DNA from: Massilia sp. UMI-21
GTDB lineage: Bacteria > Pseudomonadota > Gammaproteobacteria > Burkholderiales > Burkholderiaceae_D
DNA length: 64,000 nt
Direction of reading: 5' to 3'
NCBI GenBank assembly: GCA_015277795.1
Contig: CP063848.1
Location: 1,922,001-1,986,000, forward strand
The notes below the pieces were generated by a model. It was not told where the DNA came from. It made no database searches and saw only the letters and a list, made by a program, of their open reading frames with translations. The translations under genes were made by a program, and so were the position numbers. This document shows positions 1 through 11,229 of this stretch, one piece after another; position 1 is the stretch's first letter; every line of letters begins with the position of its first letter.

Positions 1-232
1 AAAAAGGCCTGTCCGCCTGAAGATGGCGGCAGGTGGACGGCGCCGCGCCTGCCTGGCGGCCGCCGAAACCTGGGTGGCGACATCAAAATGGCGCGGACGC
101 TACAGTCGAGTGACTGTCATGCGGATCAGGCCGCCTTCAACAGGCGGGAAGCTCGCTTCGGGCGAGCAGGGCTGCCGGGGGCCGGATCGCATCGACGCGC
201 CGACCAACCACTTTGCACAGGGATCCACCATC

Positions 233-706
233 ATGCGCACTTCCAGCCTGCTGTCTTCCATTCTGATCGGCGCCGTCGCCAGCGCCCGTTCCATGACCCC
301 GATGGCCACGCTTGCCACGGCACGCCTGGCACGGCGCGATACGCCGGGAGAACTCTTCCTTCTCGATCGTCCGCTGTTCAAATATGGCGCGCTTGCCATG
401 GGTGCCGGGGAGCTCTACGGCGACAAGATGAAGAGCGCGCCGGACCGCACGGTGTTCCTGGGGCTGCTGGCGCGCGTGATGAGCGCAGGCATTGCCGGCG
501 CGGCACTGGCGCCCCATGGCCGGGAGAAGGCCGGCGCGGTGGCGGCGGTCGCCACCGCGGTGCCGCTTGCCTACCTGACGCTTGCCGGCCGCAAGCAGGC
601 CATGGCGCGCATCGGCCAGACCCGTAGCGGCCTGATCGAAGACGCCCTGGTGGTCGCGGCCGGCAGCGCGATCGTGGCGATGTCGACCCGGGCGAAAGCA
701 CGCTGA
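233..706 (+). CDS. DUF4126-like small membrane protein
   Basis: A 157-residue hydrophobic protein with a Gly/Ala-rich pattern and the segment GELYGDKMKSAPDRT followed by a second hydrophobic stretch. This resembles DUF4126 membrane proteins, which carry a G-E-x-x-x-D-K-x-x-x-x-P-x-R-T pattern. The ATG at 233 was chosen because the predicted membrane segments begin there; the open frame extends upstream to 23 but that part is Arg-rich and not protein-like. Function is unknown. The gene is convergent with nhaA and separated from it by a strong hairpin. Family assignment rests on pattern memory only. Confidence 0.6.
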   Translation: MRTSSLLSSILIGAVASARSMTPMATLATARLARRDTPGELFLLDRPLFKYGALAMGAGELYGDKMKSAPDRTVFLGLLARVMSAGIAGAALAPHGREKAGAVAAVATAVPLAYLTLAGRKQAMARIGQTRSGLIEDALVVAAGSAIVAMSTRAKAR

Positions 707-707
707 G

Positions 708-745
708 CCGTGAAGCCGCCGGGCCCGCGCCCGGCGGCTTCACGG
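708..745. terminator. Bidirectional hairpin between DUF4126 gene and nhaA
   Basis: A perfect 17-bp inverted repeat (708-724 with 729-745) with a 4-nt loop lies between two convergent genes, 1 nt after one stop and 3 nt before the other. There is no long T-run on either strand, but placement and stem strength fit a shared transcription stop. Confidence 0.7.
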
Positions 746-748
746 TCT

Positions 749-1966
<1,218 letters not shown>

Positions 1967-1991
1967 CATGCGGCCCCTCGGGCGGCATGGA

Positions 1992-2020
1992 AAACACGGG
2001 AAACACGGGAAACACGGGAA
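1992..2020. repeat. 9-bp tandem repeat upstream of nhaA
   Basis: Three copies of the unit acacgggaa lie in the leader region of nhaA, about 25-55 nt upstream of its start. The rest of the 245-nt gap to the next gene (1970-2214) shows no small gene and no clear promoter. Confidence 0.7.
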
Positions 2021-2214
2021 AGGACAGGTGTGGCGGGGGAGCTCGGGCAGGGGCGGGATGGCATCATGTCGGTCATGTAAGGTCGCAAAAGAGCCGCGTG
2101 GCGGCCCGACCATCGCGCATCCTGCCGTGCCGACATTGGCACGAACACCCGTGGCCATTATAGCAGCGTTGACAAGCGGCCGCTCCGGGCGGTGCGGCCG
2201 CTGCCGCGGCAATC

Positions 2215-3702
2215 CTAGTGGGCGGTATCGGTCGCCGCGACGCCGCCCGATTTTTCCCGCAGGGCGGCTTCGGCCTTGCGCTGCACCCAGTAGTCGGCGT
2301 TCTTGATGCCCAGCGCCACCGGATCGAAGACCGGATCCTTGCCCTCGGCTTTCTGGGCCTCGTAGTCGCGCAGGCACTTGAAGGCCACGTTACGCAGCAG
2401 CAGGATGGCCACGATGTTCAGCCAGGCCATCAGGCCCACGCCCAGGTCGCCCAAGGCCCAGGCGGCGTCGGCGGTGCGGATGGTGCCGTAGAAGGTGGCG
2501 CCGATGAGCGCGATCTTCAGCAGGAAGGTCATCCACGGACGCCCGATGCGGCGATTGATGTAGGCGATATTGGTTTCGGCGATGTAGTAGTACGCGACGA
2601 TGGTCGTGAAGGCGAAGAACAGCAGGGCGATCGCGACGAACATCGAGCCGAAGCCCGGCAGGATGTTTTCCAGCGCGGTCTGGACGTAGCCGGGGCCGGC
2701 CGCCACGCCCTGGATGCCGGTGAACATCGGGGTGCCGTCCGGCGCCTGGACATTGTATTGGCCGGTGATCAGGAGCATGAAGGCGGTGGCCGAGCACACG
2801 AACAGGGTGTCGACATAGACCGAGAAACCCTGCACCAGGCCCTGCTTGGCCGGATGGCTGACCTCGGCGGCCGAGGAAGCCTGCGGTCCGGTGCCCTGGC
2901 CGGCTTCGTTGGAGTACACGCCGCGCTTGACGCCCCACTGGATCGCCATGCCGAGGATGGCGCCGAAGCCCGCGTCCAGGCCGAAGGCCGAGCGGAAGAT
3001 CAGCGCCACGACGCCCGGCAGCTGCTCGATGTGCAGCGAGATGATGATGCAGGCCACCACGATGTAGCCGAGCGCCATGAAGGGCACCACGAATTCGGCG
3101 AAGTGCGCGATGCGCTTGACGCCGCCGAAGATGATGAAGGCCAGCGCGATCGCCAGCACCACGCCGGTGATGGTGGTGTCGACCCCGGCGGCGTTCTTCA
3201 GGCTCTCGGCGATCGAGTTGGCCTGCACGCCGGGCAGCAGCAGGCCGGTGGCGAGGATGGTGGTGAAGGCGAAGATCAGGGCATACCACTTCATGCCCAG
3301 GCCTTTCTCGATGTAGAAAGCGGGGCCGCCGCGGAACTGCTTGTTGATCGATTCCTTGTACACCTGGCCCAGGGTCGATTCGACGAAGGCCGAGCTGGCG
3401 CCGAGGAAGGCCACCATCCACATCCAGAAGATGGCGCCGGGGCCGCCGAAGGTCAGGGCGGTGGCGACGCCGGCGATATTGCCGGTGCCGACGCGGCCGG
3501 CCAGCGTCATGGTCAGTGCCTGGAAGGAGGAGACGCCCTGGTCGGAGCTTTTACCGTCCAGTAACAGGCGCGTCATCTCGCGCACGTGACGCAGCTGCAG
3601 GAAGCGCGATCGGATGGAAAAATACAGGCCGGTGCCCAGGCACAGCGCGATCAGCGCCGTACTCCAGACATAGCCGTTGATGGTGTTGACCAACTCATTC
3701 AT
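2215..3702 (-). CDS. Sodium:alanine/glycine symporter (AGCS family)
   Basis: A 495-residue integral membrane protein of the alanine/glycine:cation symporter family, which imports small neutral amino acids with Na+. The signature GRVGTGNIAGVATALTFGGPGAIFWMW near residue 90 and VYSNEAGQGTGPQASSAAE near residue 270 are diagnostic. Length is normal (450-540 in the family). The ATG at 3702 gives a usual N terminus (MNELVNTINGYVW). The gene is followed by nhaA in the same direction, 245 nt away, so both Na+-coupled transporters could be related in physiology but not necessarily in one operon. Confidence 0.92.
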   Translation of the reverse strand: MNELVNTINGYVWSTALIALCLGTGLYFSIRSRFLQLRHVREMTRLLLDGKSSDQGVSSFQALTMTLAGRVGTGNIAGVATALTFGGPGAIFWMWMVAFLGASSAFVESTLGQVYKESINKQFRGGPAFYIEKGLGMKWYALIFAFTTILATGLLLPGVQANSIAESLKNAAGVDTTITGVVLAIALAFIIFGGVKRIAHFAEFVVPFMALGYIVVACIIISLHIEQLPGVVALIFRSAFGLDAGFGAILGMAIQWGVKRGVYSNEAGQGTGPQASSAAEVSHPAKQGLVQGFSVYVDTLFVCSATAFMLLITGQYNVQAPDGTPMFTGIQGVAAGPGYVQTALENILPGFGSMFVAIALLFFAFTTIVAYYYIAETNIAYINRRIGRPWMTFLLKIALIGATFYGTIRTADAAWALGDLGVGLMAWLNIVAILLLRNVAFKCLRDYEAQKAEGKDPVFDPVALGIKNADYWVQRKAEAALREKSGGVAATDTAH

Positions 3703-3901
3703 TGTCGTGATCCCCGTAACAAGTCTTGTGTGCGAACCATGGCCGGAAACGCTGCCCGGCCGCGTGTGGTGTGCAACGATACCCGAAGCCTTGTTTGATT
3801 CCTATTGTTATTTTTTAGCCTGAAACGGGCGCCCCCGAATAGTGCGCTGCAGCATGCCCGGCCGACTGCGCGGCTCGCCGGCGGGGCAGGGCGGCACGGT
3901 T

Positions 3902-4318
3902 TCAGTGCAGGCGGATCGGTGCGAGCGTCGTGCCTTCGCGGACCTCGATCGCCGCGTCCTCGAAACCGGGCGGCCCGAAGCGGCTGGCGGCATCGCGGCT
4001 GAAGCCGTAGTTCTCTTTCGGGATGCCGATAAAATTGCGGTCGAGTTCCATGTTCTCGTTCTCGTCCTGGTAGGCCAGCACCGCCCAGGTGCCGGGTGGA
4101 ATGTCCTTCAGGGTGACGACGGTCTCGCCTTCCCGGGCCGGCACCGAGGCGCTGTAGGCGCATTGCTTGAGGAAACGGGCGCGGTCGCACACGGCGACGT
4201 TGACCTTGCCTTTGCCGCCGGCCACGTTGGTGACCCTGACTTCGACGGTCGCAGCCGATGCCGGCAGCGCGGCCAGCAGCATGGCGCAGGAGAGCAGGAT
4301 GGTGCGGAGTTGATGCAT
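3902..4318 (-). CDS. DUF2141 secreted protein
   Basis: A 138-residue protein with a Sec signal peptide (MHQLRTILLSCAMLLAALPASA) followed by a single beta-rich DUF2141 domain. Visible DUF2141 features are VRVTNVAGGKGKVNVAVCD, the IPPGTWAVLAYQDENENMELD loop (acidic, Ca-site-like) and the GIPKENYGFS segment. It is expected in the periplasm or outer envelope; biochemical role is unknown. It sits next to crtZ in divergent orientation, and its start is 125 nt from that of crtZ. Members of this family occur beside carotenoid genes in other bacteria as I recall them, but no functional link is shown here. Confidence 0.8.
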   Translation of the reverse strand: MHQLRTILLSCAMLLAALPASAATVEVRVTNVAGGKGKVNVAVCDRARFLKQCAYSASVPAREGETVVTLKDIPPGTWAVLAYQDENENMELDRNFIGIPKENYGFSRDAASRFGPPGFEDAAIEVREGTTLAPIRLH

Positions 4319-4443
4319 GCTTGTCCTTTCTTTGATAATAACAATGCGTGTACCGTCGCTGAACCGCGGCGGCGGGGTAATGGCAGCCGTGCGTGAACAC
4401 GTATGTGTTAGGCTCCCGATATCCTTTCTACCGTCCCCGCGCC

Positions 4444-4977
4444 ATGCTGCTCAACGCTCTCATCGTCCTGTTCACCGTCGTGTTCATGGAAGTGTTTTCC
4501 ATCCTGGCGCACAAGTACGTGATGCACGGGTTCGGCTGGGGCTGGCACCGCTCGCACCACGAGCCGCGCACCGGCTGGTTCGAGAAGAACGACCTGTACG
4601 CCGTGGTGTTCGCCGGCCTGGCGATCGCCCTGATCTGGTTCGGCACGAGGGGCGCCTGGCCGCTGCAATGGATCGGCGCCGGCATGACCGCTTACGGTTT
4701 CCTGTATTTCGTCGCCCACGACGGTCTGGTGCACCAGCGCTGGCCGTTCCGCCATACGCCGCGCAGCGGCTATCTCAAGCGCCTGTACCAGGCGCACCGC
4801 ATGCACCATGCGGTCGAGGGCAGGGACGGCGCCGTATCCTTCGGTTTCCTGTACGCGCCGCCCGTGCACAAGCTCAAGCAGGCTTTGCATGCGCAGCACG
4901 GGGGACGTCCACCGCGCCGCCCGGACGCTGCCACAGCGCCGGATCGCGCGGGCGCGCCGCAGGATCACGCACACTAA
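4444..4977 (+). CDS. crtZ: Beta-carotene 3-hydroxylase CrtZ
   Basis: A 177-residue membrane di-iron hydroxylase that adds the 3 and 3' hydroxyl groups to beta-carotene rings, giving zeaxanthin. The His clusters of the family are visible: HKYVMH, HRSHH, HDGLVHQRWPFRH and HRMHH, set between hydrophobic segments. The length fits CrtZ (about 175). The ATG at 4444 was chosen over an in-frame ATG at 4393 because it gives the family-typical hydrophobic N terminus. The gene is convergent with crtB, and the 3' ends overlap by 104 nt, so the last about 35 residues (Pro/Arg/Ala-rich, HGGRPPRRPDAA...) are encoded opposite the crtB C terminus. A short palindrome AACAC-GTAT-GTGTT (4396-4409) lies 35 nt upstream. 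Confidence 0.93.
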   Translation: MLLNALIVLFTVVFMEVFSILAHKYVMHGFGWGWHRSHHEPRTGWFEKNDLYAVVFAGLAIALIWFGTRGAWPLQWIGAGMTAYGFLYFVAHDGLVHQRWPFRHTPRSGYLKRLYQAHRMHHAVEGRDGAVSFGFLYAPPVHKLKQALHAQHGGRPPRRPDAATAPDRAGAPQDHAH

Positions 4978-5850
4978 GGCGCGAAGCCAGCGCCGTGCCG
5001 GCGCCCGTCGCCAGCAGCCGCAGCTTGGCCGCCTTGCTGGTGCCGACGCGCACGTCCCAGGCGCGCGCGCCGCGCCGCTTCACCTCGATGCCGATCTGGC
5101 GATACACATTGCGCGCGCTGGCGATCGCCCATGCCGAGCGCAGCGGCAGGGCGGCGATGCCGGCGCATGCCGAGTCGTAGTAGGGCTCGGCATAGTCCAC
5201 CAGCCGCGCCGCGACCCGCGCCAGCGCCGCGCGGTGGCGCGGATCGGCCAGCTCGTCCGGCGGGATGCCCGCTTCGCGCAGCCACTGCGCCGGCAGGTAG
5301 CAGCGGCCGATGCCGGCATCCTCGACGATATCGCGCGCGATATTGGTCAGCTGGAAGGCCAGGCCCAGGTCGCAGGCGCGGTCCAGCACGCGTGGATCGT
5401 GGGCGCCCATGATCGAGGCCATCATCAGCCCGACCACGCCGGCCACGTGGTAGCAGTAGCGCAGGGTGTCGTCGATGGTCTCGTAGCGCGCGCCCTCGAC
5501 GTCCATGGCGAAGCCGGCCAGGTGGTCGAGCGCGAAGCGCGGGTCGATCCGGTGGCGCAGCGCGACTTCCTGGAAGGCGGCGAAGGCCGGCTCCCGCATC
5601 GGCTCGCCGGCGTAGGCGCGGCGCGTCTGCGATTCCAGCAGCGCCAGCGCGGCGGCAGCATCGTGCGGGGCCGCGCCCGCGACCTGGAAGCCGAGCTCCT
5701 GGCCGTCGACCACGTCGTCGCAGTGGCGGCACCAGGCATACAGCATCAGCACGCTGCGCCGCGTGGCCGGGTCGAACAGGCGCGCCGCGGCGGCAAAGCT
5801 TTTCGACCCGACCTCGATGGTGCGGGTCGCATGGTCCATCAAGGCTTCGC

Positions 5851-5854
<4 letters not shown>
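4874..5854 (-). CDS. crtB: 15-cis-phytoene synthase CrtB
   Basis: Condenses two geranylgeranyl diphosphates head to head to phytoene, the first committed carotenoid step. A 326-residue protein starting MSEALMDHATRTIEVGSKSF. Both Mg-diphosphate Asp-rich motifs are intact: YAWCRHCDDVVDGQ near residue 40 and QLTNIARDIVEDAGIGRCYLP near residue 180. The C terminus runs about 20-30 residues past the usual family end (RDPAARPRDPALWQRPGGAV...), and this extension overlaps crtZ on the other strand. The start codon overlaps the crtI stop (ATGA), indicating translational coupling. It is last in the crtEXYIB operon. Confidence 0.95.
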
Positions 5855-7358
<1,504 letters not shown>

Positions 7359-7362
<4 letters not shown>

Positions 7363-8549
7363 GCTGGTTTCCTGATCTGGTCGGGGTGGATCTTGCATGC
7401 GGCCGCCAGTGCCTGGACGACCGGCACCGGCGGTTTGCCGCTGAGTAGGCGCGCCTTGTCGCCCAGCCCCAGCCGCCCGGCGTAGAAGCGGGCGATCAGG
7501 GGCGCCGGCAGGCCGTAGAAGCGCTGCATGACGCGCCAGCGCGCCTCGGGCCGGCCGGCCAGGAACAGCATGCGGTTGAGCAGCCGGAAGAAGCGCTGAT
7601 CCTGCCATTCGCGGCGCGCCGCGGCGCGGATGCTCGCGAACAGCGGCGCGGCCCCCAGGTCGTCGAGGCCGGCGATGTGCTCGGCGAGCCGCACCGCGTG
7701 CGGTAGCGAATAGCCGGTGGTCGGGTGGAACAGGCCGGCGCGCAGTCCGCTGCTGGGCTGGCCGTGCAGGTCGTCCCAGAAGGCGTCGAAGTCGCCGGCC
7801 AGCACGATCGGCAGCGAGCCCTGTTCTTCGCGCTCGACGGCCGCGACCTGCCAGCCGCGCCCGCGCGCATAGGCGGCGATGTTGGCGCGCAGGCGCTCCG
7901 GCTCCCAGGCGGCGCTGTCGACATAATGGGTGTCCTCGACCAGGATCCGGTCCGGGCCGAAGGGCAGCAGGTAGACGAAGCGGTAGCCGCCCTGCTGTTC
8001 GACGGCGGCGTCCATGATGACCGGGGCCGCCAGGCCGTGCGGCCGCGCGAGGCGCAGCTCCTGGCCGAGAAAGGTCTGGTAGCCGAGCGAGAGCCGGGTG
8101 GTGGGGCGCATGCCGCGTCCGTCGATGACGGCGCGCGCATGGATGGCCTGGCCGTTCGCCAGCACGACCGTGGTCGGCGTCACCGATGCGATCCGCACCC
8201 GGGTCAGCAGGGAGGCGCCCAGCGCCGGCTCGATCACGCGCGCGAAGTCGCTGGAAGTGATGCTGGCATAGCCGCCTTCGAGCGTGCGTGCCAGATCGGG
8301 AAAGGCCACCGCGTAGCGCGGCCAGCGGCTGGACACCAGCGGCGCGATCCAGCCGCGCTGGCTCGGGCTCAGGTCGCTGTCGTGGAAGGACCAGGTGTGG
8401 TTGCCGCCGATGTGTTCGCCGCCTTCGAGCAGCAGGATGCGCAGCTCCGGCCGCAGCGCACGCAGGCGCCAGGCCAGCAGGCCGTTGGCCAGCCCGCCGC
8501 CGGCCAGCACCAGGTCGTAGTCGACGCGATCGGCAACCGGCTTATCCAA
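7359..8549 (-). CDS. crtY: Lycopene beta-cyclase CrtY
   Basis: Cyclises both ends of lycopene to beta-carotene. The 396-residue reading has an N-terminal dinucleotide fold (YDLVLAGGGLANGLLAWRL) and the family segments LLLEGGEHIGGNHTWSFHDSDL, RGMRPTTRLSLGYQTFLGQE and GLFHPTTGYSLPHAVRLAE. No ATG or GTG is available in a sensible place at the 5' end. The best start is the TTG at 8549, which lies inside the end of crtX (TTGGATAA; the last four bases of crtX, ATAA, include its stop). This implies translational coupling to crtX. The frame stays open upstream to 8726, but that part is antisense-like and Pro/Ala-rich. Confidence 0.93.
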
Positions 8550-9852
8550 GGGCGGCCACGCTGGGTGTTTCCGGCGCGGCCCGGCCAGCCCGCAGCGCCG
8601 CTTCGACGATGTCGGCCGCACGCCGGGTGCCGCCGGCCTCGGCCAGGCTGGCGGACATGGCGTCGAGGCGGGTGGCGAAGCTGGCGTCGTCGAGCAGGCG
8701 CCGCAAGTCTTGCGCCAGCCGCGCACTGCCGGAAAAGCGCGCGGAGCCCTTCAGCCCCAGGCCCGCGTGGACGATGCGCGCCGCGGTGCCGGGTTGGTCG
8801 AAGGCGATCGGCAGCGCCAGGATCGGGGTGCGCGCGGCGATCGCATCCATCACCGTGTTCGAACCGGCGTGCGACACCACCGCGTCGGCGCGTTCCAGCA
8901 CCGCCTGCTGGTCGGCAAAGGCGCACACCCAGGTGGCGCCGGCCTGTGCCAGCAGGCGCTCCTGGCGCGCATCGAGCCCGCCGCAGTGCGCCACCAGCAG
9001 CTGCGCGTCGAGCGCGCGGCAGGCCTGGGCGATGCGCTTGAATACCTTGAAGCGCCCGCCCTGCATGGTGCCCAGCGAGGCGAACACGAAGGGGCGGCCG
9101 GCCGCGATGTCGGGCATGAAATGCCGCGCCGGCGCGCCTGCGCGCGGCCCGGTGGCGCGCAGCGGGCCGACGTGGTGGAAGTGCGCCGGCAAGCCGTGCC
9201 GCGGGAAGTCGAAGGCGGCCACGGTCTGGCTGACCTGGGCCAGCGGCGACAGGCACTCGTGCAGGCCGTCGCGCGCGGACAGGCCCAGGCGCCGCGCATT
9301 GGCCGCGATGCTGCGCCGGTGCGGCCCCATCATCCAGTCGTAGACCCGGGTGCTGCCTTCGTAGACCTTGCGCGCGCGTTCGTCGTCGGCGTAGTCGAAG
9401 GGCATCACCGGCAGCGGGATGCCGGGCTCGCGGTTGACCGGCAGCGCGCAGGCGACCGAGACGAAGGGCAGCCCGAGGCCTTCCGCAACCAGTCCGCCCG
9501 CCGCTTCCATCTGGTCGGCGATGATGGCGTCGATCCCGAGCGCGTCGATGGCGCGCGGCAGCTCGCGGCACAGCATGTCGGTAGCGGCCGCCATGTCGAG
9601 GATGACCCGGCGCAACCCGAGCGGCCCGCCCGGGCTGGCGGCGCGCTCCAGCGCGGCCGCGAGCGAGCCGGGCGGGTGGCTGGCGGCGCCCACCGCATGG
9701 AAGCCCAGCAGCGGATCTTTCACATAGGCGGCCGCGTCCGGCCGGTGCACGAAACTGACGCGGTGGCCGCGCTCGACCAGTTCGCCGGCGAGCGCGCCCA
9801 GCGCGCTGTAGTGGCTGTAGAACGCGGGTGCGACGACCCCGAAGTGCGCCAT
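8542..9852 (-). CDS. crtX: Zeaxanthin glucosyltransferase CrtX
   Basis: UDP-glucose dependent GT1-family transferase that glucosylates zeaxanthin. 436 residues, MAHFGVVAPAFYSHYSALGALAGELVERGHRVSFV at the N terminus is the usual acceptor-side Rossmann start. Toward the C terminus FVFASLGTMQGGRFKVF and VVSHAGSNTVMDAIAARTPILALPIAFDQPG form the nucleotide-sugar (PSPG-like) region with the H-x-G-x-N-T signature. It is second in the operon, 14 nt after crtE. The final codons overlap the proposed TTG start of crtY. Confidence 0.94.
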   Translation of the reverse strand: MAHFGVVAPAFYSHYSALGALAGELVERGHRVSFVHRPDAAAYVKDPLLGFHAVGAASHPPGSLAAALERAASPGGPLGLRRVILDMAAATDMLCRELPRAIDALGIDAIIADQMEAAGGLVAEGLGLPFVSVACALPVNREPGIPLPVMPFDYADDERARKVYEGSTRVYDWMMGPHRRSIAANARRLGLSARDGLHECLSPLAQVSQTVAAFDFPRHGLPAHFHHVGPLRATGPRAGAPARHFMPDIAAGRPFVFASLGTMQGGRFKVFKRIAQACRALDAQLLVAHCGGLDARQERLLAQAGATWVCAFADQQAVLERADAVVSHAGSNTVMDAIAARTPILALPIAFDQPGTAARIVHAGLGLKGSARFSGSARLAQDLRRLLDDASFATRLDAMSASLAEAGGTRRAADIVEAALRAGRAAPETPSVAALG

Positions 9853-9866
9853 GAGGATCCCTTGCT

Positions 9867-10907
9867 TCAGTTCACCAGCACTTCGCAGCTGCGCACCGGA
9901 TCGGCGGCTGCTGCTGCCGTTGCGGGCGCGGCGGCATCGCCGAAGCGCAGGCGGGCGCGGCCTTGGGCAAACAGGCCGGCCATGAACCGGTGCGTGAGGG
10001 CGCGCGGGCCGAGCGCGTCTTCGAGGTGCTGCTGCGCATCGTGCAGGTGCCGGGCCAGGCGGCGCTGCGCTTCCTCGAAGCCGAGCGAAGCGAGCAGGGT
10101 GGCCTTGCCGAGGTCCTTGCCGGTGTCCTTGCCGCTGTCGGCGCCGGTGAGGGCGATGTCCTTGCCCGGCAGGTCGAGGAAGTCGTCGCGGATCTGGAAG
10201 GCGTGGCCGGCCGCCAACGCGAAGGCGCGCAGCGAGGCTGAGGCCGCTTCGTCCGCCTGGGCGATGATGGCCGCCATGTCGACGGCGACGCCGAGCAGCA
10301 CGCCGGTCTTGAGTTCGTTGGTGGTGGCGATCGCGTCGGGCGTGCGCGCGCCGCCTTGCAGGTCCGCGCCGTGCAAGTCCTGGTATTGGCCGCGCACCAG
10401 GCCCTGGGCGCCGACCGTCTCGGCCAGGCGCGCCACCAGGCGCGCACGCGTCACCGGAGCAATGTCGACGGCGCTCGCCAGGACGCCGAATGCGCGGCTG
10501 AGCAGGGCCACCGAGGCCAGGATGGCCACGTCTTCGCCGTACTGGACGTGAATGGCGGGCCGGCCGCGCCGCAGGCGGGCGTTGTCCATGCAGGGCATAT
10601 CGTCCAGCATCAGGGACGCCGCATGCACCATCTCGACCGCGCAGGCGACGTCGGCCAGGGCCGGCGAGGTGCAGCCGAGGTCGCGCGCCACCAGCATCAC
10701 CAGCAGCGGCCGCATGCGCTTGCCGGCGCTGAGCGCGCCGGCGCGCATGGCGGCGGCCAGCAGGTCGGCCTGGTCGCCGGAATCGGCCAGCAAGGCAGCC
10801 ATGCGTTGTTCGATGGTCTCGCGCAAGGCGTCTGGTCCGTGCGCCAGGTCGAAACCGTTGATGGACCCATTCAGGGCCCCGTCGAGCCTCCGTGCCGCTG
10901 TCGTCAT
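9867..10907 (-). CDS. crtE: Geranylgeranyl diphosphate synthase CrtE
   Basis: Trans-prenyltransferase that builds C20 geranylgeranyl diphosphate for CrtB. 346 residues. The first Asp-rich motif is LMLDDMPCMDNARLRRGRP at residues 100-118, with the two-residue insertion (DDxxxxD) typical of bacterial GGPP synthases. The second is QIRDDFLDLPG near residue 240. It is the first gene of the crtEXYIB operon, and the 322-nt region upstream presumably holds the operon promoter. The C-terminal tail is Ala-rich. No regulator gene sits next to the cluster. Confidence 0.94.
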   Translation of the reverse strand: MTTAARRLDGALNGSINGFDLAHGPDALRETIEQRMAALLADSGDQADLLAAAMRAGALSAGKRMRPLLVMLVARDLGCTSPALADVACAVEMVHAASLMLDDMPCMDNARLRRGRPAIHVQYGEDVAILASVALLSRAFGVLASAVDIAPVTRARLVARLAETVGAQGLVRGQYQDLHGADLQGGARTPDAIATTNELKTGVLLGVAVDMAAIIAQADEAASASLRAFALAAGHAFQIRDDFLDLPGKDIALTGADSGKDTGKDLGKATLLASLGFEEAQRRLARHLHDAQQHLEDALGPRALTHRFMAGLFAQGRARLRFGDAAAPATAAAAADPVRSCEVLVN

Positions 10908-10938
10908 GCGCTACCCCTTCGAGCCGAGAATCGGGAAC

Positions 10939-10995
10939 AGAAATTGCTAATTTTGCCGACGATCATACCGTAAGCAAAGTTGAGCAATCGCTAAT
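10939..10995 (-). promoter_or_regulatory. Direct repeat in the crtE upstream region
   Basis: Two 13-nt direct repeats matching at 11 of 13 positions (plus-strand 10939-10951 and 10983-10995, core GCTAAT) lie 32-88 nt upstream of crtE. AT-rich promoter-like hexamers (TTGCTC, TATGAT on the minus strand) fall among them, but no pair has ideal spacing. This is a candidate operator for light or stress control of the carotenoid operon; inference only. The remainder of the 322-nt gap (10908-11229) holds the porin terminator hairpins and no gene. Confidence 0.3.
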
Positions 10996-11169
10996 TATTT
11001 CAATCGTGTGCACCGTGTTTGAGGTGCATGCGTGTTCAGGCCTGCGAAGCACTGCATGGCCGCACGAACGTATTAAACTTGAAAACTTGGCCAGGTTCGC
11101 GTGACGCGCGAAGGTGAGCGGGTCAATCCAGGGACGGGGAGCGGCGCGACGGCCGGCACCGGAATGAGA

Positions 11170-11218
11170 ACATGCCGGCGCTGCCGGCATGTCGGGTCGC
11201 ACGCGGCCGGGCCGCGTG
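11170..11218 (-). terminator. Twin hairpins after the porin gene
   Basis: Two perfect hairpins lie just downstream of the porin gene: 11200-11218 (8-bp stem, 3-nt loop) and 11170-11192 (10-bp stem, 3-nt loop). On the minus strand the second is followed by TTCTCATT. This fits an intrinsic terminator for the porin transcript. Confidence 0.6.
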
Positions 11219-11229
11219 GCGCCGGGCGA

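Noticed and set aside
8..33. Hairpin with flanking A-run at the left edge, terminator-like on the minus strand.
   Set aside because: No minus-strand gene ends near it within the window, and the upstream context is missing.
1967..2377. N-terminal extension of NhaA by up to 137 residues.
   Set aside because: The extension is Arg/Pro-rich, overlaps the next gene and is not part of the NhaA family; the ATG at 1966 gives the standard N terminus.
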